The notes beneath the pieces are model-generated. The model was not told the DNA's origin, did not search any database, and was given only the letters and a program-made list of their open reading frames with translations. A DNA stretch of 64,000 nucleotides from Nematostella vectensis (lineage: Eukaryota; Cnidaria; Anthozoa; Actiniaria; Edwardsiidae), in contig NC_064043.1 in assembly GCF_932526225.1 (NCBI RefSeq), positions 2,935,501 to 2,999,500 of the forward strand, read 5' to 3'. A program made the translations under genes and the position numbers. Position 1 is the first letter of the stretch; each line of letters opens with the position of its first letter. Positions 1 to 12,100 of this stretch are shown here, piece by piece.

Positions 1-127
1 TAACATAACTTATTATGTAACACATAGTCAATAAATACCATATTATGTCACACATAGTCGATAAATACCATCAGGACAGATTAGGGCTAAAAATTAGGGC
101 TAATTCGGGATAACTATCAGATCACAC

Positions 128-3100
128 CTTTTGGGAGGTCCGCCTGAAGGGCCTCAAGAACAGCCATGGCTGCATTAGTGCATTCCTTGACGGCCAATCC
201 TTTGGATAAGTCACCCTCTTGTAGTGCGATAATATGCCTCTCAGGGATGTCCAAAGTATTCTAAGGTGATGTAAATTAAAGTGAATGGCTGCCATTGTTT
301 TGTATACACTAACTCTTTGTTTCAGACCTTTTTATGGATTAACAGTAATGTTACAATGGATGCAATATATCTTCAAAGTGTGACCAGTATGAACAGTTAT
401 AACTGATCCATGGGGAACAACTCAGATGCATAAGCAATAATAATTACATAAATACTCACCACCAAAAACTCAACTTGTTTGAGTAATTTCTGTCGGTTTG
501 TGCTCTCTGTCTCCATGTGCCTGTCCTTGTCCTCCATCTGTTCCATGTGTTCCCGTACCGTCTGCACAGAAAGAAAAACGGAGATTAAAAAGAGGACCAT
601 CATACATGTCTCCATGGAACAGTTCACTATGCAGTAGAGCCCTTACCCTAAGCTTATCATCGTAGTGAGTTAGTCTTGTGTCCAGCTTGTCCAGCTCAAC
701 CAGTGCAGCCTCTAGCAAATCCATCAAGCTAGTTACTTGGTCTTCTGATGCCATGATAGAGTAGATATTAGCCTGTAATGCACACATTTCAATGGGTTAC
801 TTCACCAGATAAAGATATCAATAAATCATTACCAATGAGATGTACAGTACCAGGGTCTCAAAAGTAGGGGCAATCAACTTCCCCACATTCTGGTATTATA
901 AAGGTGTCACAACATTTCCCAGGATCAGGCTATTTTTAGACATACAGATTAGCCAACCAGGTGCAATCTTTGTGTTGGCGTTTTGGCTGAGCTCACCCGC
1001 ATGCACAATCTCAGAAAAAAAGTTGTTCTCTCTTTCGAACTTTGACTTTTGCTGCTCTCTTCTTCAAAATGAATCCAACTCTACCTACGACTTTGAATTC
1101 TAGGCTACATTTCTTTTGGTAAAGAAACTGATTAGCCCATTCATGTTTGCGCATCTAAAAATAACCTGATCCTAGGAAATGCCAAGACACTTATATAATA
1201 CAGATGATTGCCCCTACTTATGAGCCCCTGATGATTGCCCCTACTTATGAGCCCCTGGCAGTACATATTTATAGGTTATTTCACGGTTGGTGAGCAGGTA
1301 CAATTTTTTTTCACGAGTTGTGTAAAACAAATGAATCATAAAAGCGAACTTACCATGAAATGACTTATTTATTATGTACATTTCGAGATTTAAAATGAGC
1401 GAAAAGAACTTTCAGATATAAAACATATCTTTATTTATTTTCTTTCAAAGGAAAACAACGCGCAGTCGGCAAGGAAGCCAAGTGAATATTAACGAGTGAA
1501 TAAAAACTGTACAAACCACTTTCCATGCTGTCTTTTGTTTATTATATATTTACTGAGAAATTTATAATAAGCTTATTACATAACATTTTATTAGACTTGG
1601 CTGCAGAGGTTTGTGTTGTTCGTCAGTTCAGTGGAAGACAGACAAAAAATTACATTGAAATGACTCTATCTCGCTAATGTCACGCACGAGACTGTGATGT
1701 TAGATAGGGTTTTAACAGCCTTACATCTTGCTTGGTTTTTCCCCGTTGTATTCTTGTTTTCAAGACTTTCTACTTAATCCTCTACAGTGTCATTAAGATT
1801 TATTGTCTACTTTGTATTTTCGTTTTCCTGTCCGTCTATGAACTCTTCTATAGACAAATCTAGGCTCTGAAAACGGGTAGTCGAAAAGTAAAAAAGGAAT
1901 GGCGAGCGAGACACATTTTGCGATTTTGCTCACAAGTGAAATAATGATATAGCCAATCAGAACGCCAATACAGCGTTTTTCACTAGTAACAGTGATCAAT
2001 TCTAAACTGGAAAAAAAACCTATTAAGTGGAAACATCTTAGGGTCCTGACCCCGTACGCAGTTCTGCTCAAGGTTAAACCAATCAGCTATCGAGCTATGA
2101 TTTGGGGTTTGCACGGCGCAGATCTGCGCGGTTTGAGCCAATCAGACGTTATAGATCTCGGTGACATCAAGGAGGTGTTGACATACAATAACCAGACTAC
2201 TCTGTATGGCATAAATATCTGGTTATTACATGTCAACAGGGGTAAAGCCTTTGTTAATTCTCAAACAAAAGGTAAAACAAAGCGTGATATCGGAACCCAC
2301 GTGAACTGCTACCTAGCGCCTGGTTAATTAACCTGGTTAATCTACTCGACTTAGTTTCGTATTTTAACTCAAACATATTGATTAAAAATAAACTTCTCAC
2401 TACATCCAGAGTACTTTTCAATTATCTGTTAAGGACTCGCTTATTTTGAGAAATTTCGGGCTCGTTATGAAAGTAACGCGAAACGGCAAAACTTGAGCGC
2501 AGCCCTGCGCTCGCATTAGCCAATAATGATACAATTATTCACTTCCTGTTGCGCAGGACTGCTCATGTATCAGCGAATCCCGTATTTAGCGTGATATCGG
2601 AACCCATGTGAACTTCTACCTAGCGCAGAGCAGCTTATGCCCTTGTACCTGCCACTTGGTTAATCTACTCTGCTTAGTTTCGTATTTTCAATCAAACATG
2701 TTGTTTAAAAGTAAACATGTCTATAGTTATGAAAGTGATGCGAAACGGGAAAACTTGTGAGTTAATTACGAGTTTCGTGCACGACTGCACCGTTTTGTGC
2801 TTATCTTTCAATATATTTTGTACTCCACTGTTAGCAAAGCGGCTGTTATCTTATCAAATCAAAAATAACATTAGTATGATCAAGCTGGCTATAACGTATA
2901 GCAATGCGAGTTGGAGTGCTTATCATTGCAAGTGGTTACAAGACACAAAGCGCAGTCCTGCTCTTGCATTAGCCAATAATGATACAATTATTCACTTCCT
3001 TTAGCGCAGGACTGCTCATGTATCAGCGAATCCCGTATTTAGCGTAACATCGGAACATATTGATTAAAAATAAACGTGTCACTATATCCAGAGTACTTCT

Positions 3101-6100
3101 CAATTATCTGTTAAGTACTCGCTTATTTTGAAAAATTTCGGGCTCGTTATGAAAGTAACGCGAAACGGCAAAACTTGAGCACAGCCCTGCGCTCGCATTA
3201 GCCAATAATGATACAATTATTCACTTCCTGTTGCGCAGGACTGCTCATGTATCAGCGAATCCCGTATTTAGCGTGATATCGGAACCCATGTGAACTGCTA
3301 CCTAGCGCCTGGTTAATTAACCTGGTTAATCTACTCGGCTTAGTTTCGTATTTTAACTCAAACATATTGATTAAAAATAAACTTCTCACTACATCCAGAG
3401 TACTTTTCAATTATCTGTTAAGGACTCGCTTATTTTGAGAAATTTCGGGCTCGTTATGAAAGTAACGCGAAACGGCAAAACTTGAGCGCAGCCCTGCGCT
3501 CGCATTAGCCAATAATGATACAATTATTCACTTCCTGTTGCGCAGGACTGCTCATGTATCAGCGAATCCCGTATGTAGCGTGATATCGGAACCCATGTGA
3601 ACTTCTACCTAGCGCAGAGCAGCTTATGCCCTTGTACCTGCCACTTGGTTAATCTACTCTGCTTAGTTTCGTATTTTCAATCAAACATGTTGTTTAAAAG
3701 TAAACATGTCTATAGTTATGAAAGTGATGCGAAACGGGAAAATTTGTGAGTTAATTACGAGTTTCGCGCACGACTGCACCATTTTGTGCTTATCTTTCAA
3801 TATATTTTGTAGTCCACTGTTAGCAAAGCGGCCGTTATCTTATCAAATCAAAAATAACATTAGTATGATCAAGCCGGCTATAACGTATAGCAACGCGAGT
3901 TGGAGTGCTTATCATTGCAAGTGGTCACAAGACACAAAGCGCAGTCCTGCTCTTGCATTAGCCAATAATGATACAATTATTCACTTCCTTTAGCGCAGGA
4001 CTGCTCATGTATCAGCGAATCCCGTATTTAGCGTAACATCGGAACATATTGATTAAAAATAAACGTGTCACTATATCCAGAGTACTTCTCAATTATCTGT
4101 TAAGTACTCGCTTATTTTGAAAAATTTCGGGCTCGTTATGAAAGTAACGCGAAACGGCAAAACTTGAGCGCAGCCCTGCGCTCGCATTAGCCAATAATGA
4201 TACAATTATTCACTTCCTGTTGCGCAGGACTGCTCATGTATCAGCGAATCCCGTATTTAGCGTGATATCGGAACCCATGTGAACTTCTACCTAGCGCCTG
4301 GTTAATTTACCTGGTTAATCTACTCGGCTTAGTTTCGTATTTTAACTCAAACATATTGATTAAAAATAAACTTGTCACTATATCCAGAGTACTTTTCAAT
4401 TATCTGTTAAGGACTCGCTTATTTTGCGCACCACGTTCACATACAAAAATCGGGTTCTTTTATCGCTTTAACATTGAGATGTGTAGTCCCAAGACCAAAG
4501 TAGCAACACTCGTAAAGTTCTGCTCTGCGCTAAGAAACACGTCTCTGTTACCAGTTCACGTGGGTTCCGGTATTACGCTAAATACGGGATTCGCTGATAC
4601 ATGAGCAGTCCTGCGCAACAGGAAGTGAATAATTGTATCATTATTGGCTAATGCAAGCGCAGGGCTGCGCTCAAGTTTTGCTGTTTCGCGTTACTTTCAT
4701 AACGAGCCCGAAATTTCTCAAAATAAGCGAGTTCTTAACAGATAATTAAGAATTACTCTGGATATGGTGACAAGTTTATGTTTAATCAATATGTTTGAGT
4801 TAAAATACGAAACTAAGCCGAGTAGATTAACCGAGTGGCAGGGACAAGGGCATAGCTGCTCTGCGCTAGGTAGCAGTTCACGTGGGTTCCGATAATACGC
4901 TAAATACGGGATTCGCTGATACATGAGCAGTCCTGCGCAACAGGAAGTGAATAATTGTATCATTATTGGCTAATGCGAGCGCAGGGCTGCGCTCAAGTTT
5001 TGCCGTTTCGCGTTACTTTCATAACGAGCCCGAAATTTTTCAAAATAAGCGAGTACTTAACAGATAATTGAGAAGTACTCTGGATATAGTGACACGTTTA
5101 TTTTTAATCAATATGTTCCGATGTTACGCTAAATACGGGATTCGCTGATACATGAGCAGTCCTGCGCTAAAGGAAGTGAATAATTGTATCATTATTGGCT
5201 AATGCAAGAGCAGGACTGCGCTTTGTGTCTTGTGACCACTTGCAATGATAAGCACTCCAACTCGCGTTGCTATACGTTATAGCCGGCTTGATCATACTAA
5301 TGTTATTTTTGATTTGATAAGATAACGGCCGCTTTGCTAACAGTGGACTACAAAATATATTGAAAGATAAGCACAAAATGGTGCAGTCGTGCGCGAAACT
5401 CGTAATTAACTCACAAGTTTTCCCGTTTCGCATCACTTTCATAACTATAGACATGTTTACTTTTAAACAACATGTTTGATTGAAAATACGAAACTAAGCA
5501 GAGTAGATTAACCAAGTGGCAGGTACAAGGGCATAAGCTGCTCTGCGCTAGGTAGAAGTTCACATGGGTTCCGATATCACGCTAAATACGGGATTCGCTG
5601 ATACATGAGCAGTCCTGCGCAACAGGAAGTGAATAATTGTATCATTATTGGCTAATGCGAGCGCAGGGCTGCGCTCAAGTTTTGCCGTTTCGCGTTACTT
5701 TCATAACGAGCCCGAAATTTCTCAAAATAAGCGAGTCCTTAACAGATAATTGAAAAGTACTCTGGATGTAGTGAGAAGTTTATTTTTAATCAATATGTTT
5801 GAGTTAAAATACGAAACTAAGCCGAGTAGATTAACCAGGTTAATTAACCAGGCGCTAGGTAGCAGTTCACATGGGTTCCGATATCACGCTAAATACGGGA
5901 TTCGCTGATACATGAGCAGTCCTGCGCAACAGGAAGTGAATAATTGTATCATTATTGGCTAATGCGAGCGCAGGGCTGTGCTCAAGTTTTGCCGTTTCGC
6001 GTTACTTTCATAACGAGCCCGAAATTTTTCAAAATAAGCGAGTACTTAACAGATAATTGAGAAGTACTCTGGATATAGTGACACGTTTATTTTTAATCAA

Positions 6101-9100
6101 TATGTTCCGATGTTACGCTAAATACGGGATTCGCTGATACATGAGCAGTCCTGCGCTAAAGGAAGTGAATAATTGTATCATTATTGGCTAATGCAAGAGC
6201 AGGACTGCGCTTTGTGTCTTGTAACCACTTGCAATGATAAGCACTCCAACTCGCATTGCTATACGTTATAGCCAGCTTGATCATACTAATGTTATTTTTG
6301 ATTTGATAAGATAACAGCCGCTTTGCTAACAGTGGAGTACAAAATATATTGAAAGATAAGCACAAAACGGTGCAGTCGTGCACGAAACTCGTAATTAACT
6401 CACAAGTTTTCCCGTTTCGCATCACTTTCATAACTATAGACATGTTTACTTTTAAACAACATGTTTGATTGAAAATACGAAACTAAGCAGAGTAGATTAA
6501 CCAAGTGGCAGGTACAAGGGCATAAGCTGCTCTGCGCTAGGTAGAAGTTCACATGGGTTCCGATATCACGCTAAATACGGGATTCGCTGATACATGAGCA
6601 GTCCTGCGCAACAGGAAGTGAATAATTGTATCATTATTGGCTAATGCGAGCGCAGGGCTGCGCTCAAGTTTTGCCGTTTCGCGTTACTTTCATAACGAGC
6701 CCGAAATTTCTCAAAATAAGCGAGTCCTTAACAGATAATTGAAAAGTACTCTGGATGTAGTGAGAAGTTTATTTTTAATCAATATGTTTGAGTTAAAATA
6801 CGAAACTAAGTCGAGTAGATTAACCAGGTTAATTAACCAGGCGCTAGGTAGCAGTTCACGTGGGTTCCGATATCACGCTAAATACGGGATTCGCTGATAC
6901 ATGAGCAGTCCTGCGCTAAAGGAAGTGAATAATTGTATCATTATTGGCTAATGCAAGCGCAGGACTGCGCTTTGTGTCTTGTGACCACTTGCAATGATAA
7001 GCACTCCAACTCGCGTTGCCTCGCGTTATAGCCGGCTTGATCATTCCGAGTTTACTATTAAGCGACCAAAGATGGATATTTGTATGGTTGCATACGCATT
7101 TACAACGAAAGCAAAGTAACAAGTCTGCCGTGGCCGATTAAGGCTTGCCAAGCTTCCAGTTGAAATTGGAAAATAACGCAAGGACTCTTCTGGGATACAA
7201 GGTATTCAAAGAAATATCATAAACTCCGAAAATAAGGAAGGCATTATATTGGAGTTAATCGATTAACTCTAAGGAGGAGATACACGAAGGAAGTTCCAGT
7301 ATTTGAGAACACTGTTCTTAACGCGCCAAAACAATCCCGCCAAATTAGCACCCTTCAAGTAAGCTAAAAATAATACACATATCAAACACAAAAAGTATCA
7401 ATTTGAGAAACTATAATAATAAAAGAGGACCTGTGAAAATAATGTCGCTCCTTTTTAGCTTATTGTATTTAGTCAAAGGAAGGTGTTTTCGTTCAGACTT
7501 TCAGAGGTTTTGTTTTACCTTTTGTTTGAGAATTAACAAAGGCTTTACCCCTGTTGACATGTAATAACCAGATATTTATGCCATACAGAGTAGTCTGGTT
7601 ATTGTATGTCAACACCTCCTTGATGTCACCGAGATCTATAACGTCTGATTGGCTCAAACCGCGCAGATCTGCGCCGTGCAAACCCCAAATCATAGCTCGA
7701 TAGCTGATTGGTTTAACCTTGAGCAGAACTGCGTACGGGGTCAGGACCCTAAGATGTTTCCACTTAATAGGTTTTTTTTCCAGTTTAGAATTGATCACTG
7801 TTTAGTGGAAAAAATTGTACGACCAATCAGCTGGCTTCTCTAGTGTGAAGAGACTAGTTTTATCACAATGGTTTTTGGCACCTAAATCTTGGTATGTATA
7901 TAATAATCAGATATAGATTAAAATACAATAATGATAACAACATTTATTAATAAACTGGTGAATAATCTAGCTGCAGAAACTAGCACATGAGATTGCCAAC
8001 TAAAAACAACTTGCAAACATCAACTTGAAAAAAAAATAAGAACTTACTCTTCTGATGTCATGTAACATACTGATAATAGTTGATGACAACATATTTACCC
8101 CATCTAGCACAGACAAGTCTTTAGAAAGCTGGTCTGTGAACGTCTCTATGTTGCTTATGGCATTTTCAGTCTGGGACATCATGTGTTCAAGGTCTTGCTC
8201 TTCTCCTTGGCTTAGCTCTTGATAATCTTCCACTGTCATGAAGGAAACAATACGGTAACAATGCATCCATCCATCCATCCAAAAGGATGAAATCATTGTC
8301 ACTTTAGCAAACCACTCAATAAAATTGAATTAAATTTAAAAAAATGAAATTAAAGGAATTAAAAACAAAACAAAACATAGTCTGATTTGACTGAAGGGTG
8401 TGATTTTTAAATCATGTGAATAAAATAAGAATATTTTCATATTAGCAGCTGTCAACATGGGCAGATCTAGGGGTGGGCTCGGCAGGGGCCGCTGACCCCT
8501 TAAATTTTCAGTGGCTTTTTTCAGTGACTATATAAACAGGGCTTCTGGAATTAAGCGCGTAATTTGGCTTTTTCCGTGTAATCTGCGTAACCCACAAATT
8601 TCCGCGAAATCCCACGTAATTTGGCTATATTTTGAAAGACAAAACATTTAATTGCACAGCTGATGTGTTCTTTTAGGGTTCTTACCTCTATTTCTCGTAA
8701 AAAAAGGGAGATATTCTTCGTAAGGGTGCGATATTTCTAACTGAATTTCGAAAACAAACAAAATGAGGTGTTCTTTGCTAAACCGCGAAGGCCTAAGACT
8801 AATAACAAAATACCTTTTTTTAATTGGCTGGTGGCTAGGAGCCAATGAAAACTTGCCTAAAATATTTTCACGCAAAAAATTATCCTTTTCAAGTTATTTC
8901 GTGCTTTCCTTCGGTACAAAATGTAGTTTGGGTGTAACAGTTGATATTCCGTGTTATTTAGCACGTAATTTAGTAAAGAATCATGCAAAATTTTGATTTT
9001 TAAAGAAAAAGTGCAATATTTCTAACTGAATTTCGAAAACAAACAAAATGAGGCGTTCTTTGCTAAACCGCAAAGGCCTAGGACTAATAACAAAATACCT

Positions 9101-12100
9101 TTTTTTAATTGGCTGGTGGCTAGGAGCCAATGAAAACTTGCCTAAGATATTTTCATGCAAAAAATTAACCTTTTCAAGTTATTTTGTGCTTTCCTTTGGT
9201 ACAAAATGTAGTTTGGGCGTAACAGTTGATATTCAGTGTAATTTAGCACGTAATTTAGTAAAGAATCATGCAAAATTTTGATTTTTAAAGAAAAAGTGCG
9301 ATATTTCTAACTGAATTTCGAAAACAAACAAAATGAGGTGTTCTTTGCTAAACCGCAAAGGCCTAGGACTAATAACAAAATACCTTTTTTTAATTGGCTG
9401 GTGGCTAGGAGCCAATGAAAACTTGCCTAAGATATTTTCATGCAAAAAATTAACCTTTTCAAGTTATTTTGTGCTTTCCTTTGGTACAAAATGTAGTTTG
9501 GGCGTAACAGTTGATATTCCGTGTAATTTAGCACGTAATTTAGTAAAGAATCATGCAAAATTTTGATTTTTTTAGAAAAATGTATTGCAAAATCCCGCGT
9601 AATTTAGCGCGTAATGATTGATTTTCCACGTAATTTAGTGTGTAATTTAGTAAAGAATCCCGCGTAATTTTGAGGTTTTTTCCGCGTAATTCAAGAAGCC
9701 CTGTATAAAGAAGTACAAGGCAATTCAACTAAGAAGAATGTATCCTCCCCTTTTCTTAAAGCCCTTAATCCCCCCCAACAATAGCAATCCTAATAGAAAC
9801 CATAAAATCAAAATTTTGAAAGACAGACAGATAAACATTTACTAGATTCCAATCACAAAACTTTCTGGCTTTCATCATTCAAACGGAAGGAATTACATTG
9901 TGTTCCATATTGATTATTCAGAGTCTTCCAAAGAGTTGGGATGATTGGAAACCATGTCATTTTGAATAAAAGAGGCCAAAAAGTGATTTGGTATTTGGAA
10001 ATTGCCGGTGAAGGTTAGCAGAATATTAAAAACTGCAGTAACATGCAGTACCTGTGACACCTTCTCCAGTGTGCTGCTGCTGGCCTGTGCGGACACTTTC
10101 AACACTATGGATGCTTTCTGATCACAAAAAGAAAACAACAAACTTTACAAACTTCAACCTTTTTTATCAGATTTTGATCAATGTCTTGATTTTTCATTGT
10201 CTAGTCAAACTTTATTGTGGGTCTTAAAACATTCCAGAGTTTCTGGAATATATAATGGAGACTGATTTGCCAGAGGAACCATAGAGTTCAATCTAGGGTT
10301 AGGTCACTGGTGTGTATCCAGGACTGGCTGTGGGTGATGTAAAGTCATGGGTGTCATATGGAAAAAGATAGTATTTTTATGGTTTTTTATTGGCATTAAT
10401 TAAGCTAGAGGTCCCGTACAGTCAAGTGGTCCAACCAACTGACTAAGTGGTGTAACTATTTCTATTACTTTACCTTCCAGTACAGTCATATCCACATTGA
10501 TGAATGTTGGTTTTCTCTGGGTAGGGTATCTGTGGCACAGCTAAAATTACAGTAAAAATATGTTAATTTTTAAACAATACAAGTACATAAGTACATAAGT
10601 ACATAAACAATGTATTTAGGACAAGCCTTACACCACCACTTTTTATTGTTCAGTATTTTGTGAACATAACCTGGCTAGATCATCCATCCAGTTGTTAGAT
10701 ACAAATAAATGAATAAAGAGAATTAATATTACTTCATGGCATATTGTCATCTTTGTAAACATCATTATCACAACTGTCATTGACGTCAGCATCATTAGGG
10801 ACTTAAATATACCCTGTTTATAGACTACCAACCATAGATTGGTGTGCCACATGAATGAATGTTTAGCAAAGTTTAAACCATATTTATTTTATTGTTCTCA
10901 GTATTTTGTATATGTAGCCCCACCGGGTCGCCCTTATACTCAGTTGTAAGATGCAAACGGATAAATAAAAACAATTGCCATTAACAAAACAGCATAATTG
11001 TTCTTCATATCAGTCTGTTTGTTTGGTAGTACTGATGAAATGGTCAAACCTGGACAACCTGAGGCAAGTCTTAATCTCACACATCTCTAATGTTACCACA
11101 GGCAGCCCAAGGCTACTGTCAGTGGTTTATATAAAGGAATGTATGGGGGAATTTATATGTTAGCGAAAAATACTTTATCGTGAAAAATAAAACTTTAAAC
11201 CATGTGATGTTGTGTTTGAGTCTTCCTTTATTTCAATTTTGCCGATAGAATGTCATTAGAGCGAGTTTGAAGCCAGCCAAGAATTGTGTTTCTCTCTCTG
11301 TATAAAAATAGGAAAGGCTAGGGACTCCATCGGCTAACGGCCACCACACAACTACTTCGAGGCCCGATAAAACTGGCAAAAATCAACCAGCCGCCAATCC
11401 AGCACAAAAACACTTTGAAAACATACCTTAGCTTTCAATTGAACCGAGTCTCATGTCACAGATATGCAAATTTCACTCATATTTTTTACACTTTTCACCG
11501 TCGACTATCGAATTCACCATCTGTGACAACAGATCATGTGCACTTTCTAACCGAGCGGCTCTAGGAACGAGGCACTGCTTGGAAATTCAAACTTCGAGGA
11601 GTCGTCGGTACGACAACGACCATGCCGAGTGAGTGTGTTTTCCCTGCAACACTGGTGGCGCGACAGTAGACACTCACTCTGCGCGGTCGATGTATCGCCG
11701 CGAGTGAAATTCGCAAATTTGTGAAATGAGACACGGTTCGATTGAAAGCTAGGTATGTTTTCAGGATTGGCGGCTGGTTGATTTTTGCAAGTTTTATCGG
11801 GCCTCGAAGTGGTTGTGTGGTGGCCGTTAGCCGATGGAGTCCCCAGCCTTTCCTATTTTTATACAGAGAGAGAAACACAATTCTTGGCGGGCTTCAAACT
11901 CGCTCTACTGACATTCTATCGGCAAAATTAAAATAAAAGAAGACTCAAACTCAATATTACATGGTCTAAAGTTTTATTTTTCACGATAAAGTTTTTTTTT
12001 TCGCTAACATATAAATTCCCCCATACATTCCTTTATAAACCACTGACAGTAGCCTTGGGCTGCCTGTGACGTTACCTTGAATATTGCACCAATGAAGTTC

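Larger units (their letters stand above)
1988..7802. mobile_element. 5.8-kb palindromic foldback element, no transposase seen
   Basis: The left end AACAGTGATCAATTC and the right end GAATTGATCACTGTT are exact reverse complements, and both are flanked by TAGT (1984-1987 and 7803-7806), a candidate 4-bp target duplication. The outer arms (about 1988-2281 and 7509-7802) match closely. The inner arms (about 2282-4427 and 4733-6880) mirror each other around position 4580. Each inner arm holds a 989-bp tandem period. The right arm has about 630 bp (6881-7508) with no partner on the left. No frame longer than about 110 codons is open and nothing resembles a transposase, so it is non-autonomous. It lies in EXOC1 intron 6. 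Terminal sequences do not match a superfamily I can name with confidence. Confidence 0.85.

Noticed and set aside
2717..6443. Four 95-codon open frames of the MSIVMKVMRNGK type as a small gene family
   Set aside because: They are copies of the foldback's internal repeat, mirrored between arms, with no domain, and their starts fall in repeat sequence.
8763..9566. Three 77-codon plus-strand frames
   Set aside because: Tandem 285-bp repeat copies inside a transposon-like element; no family match.
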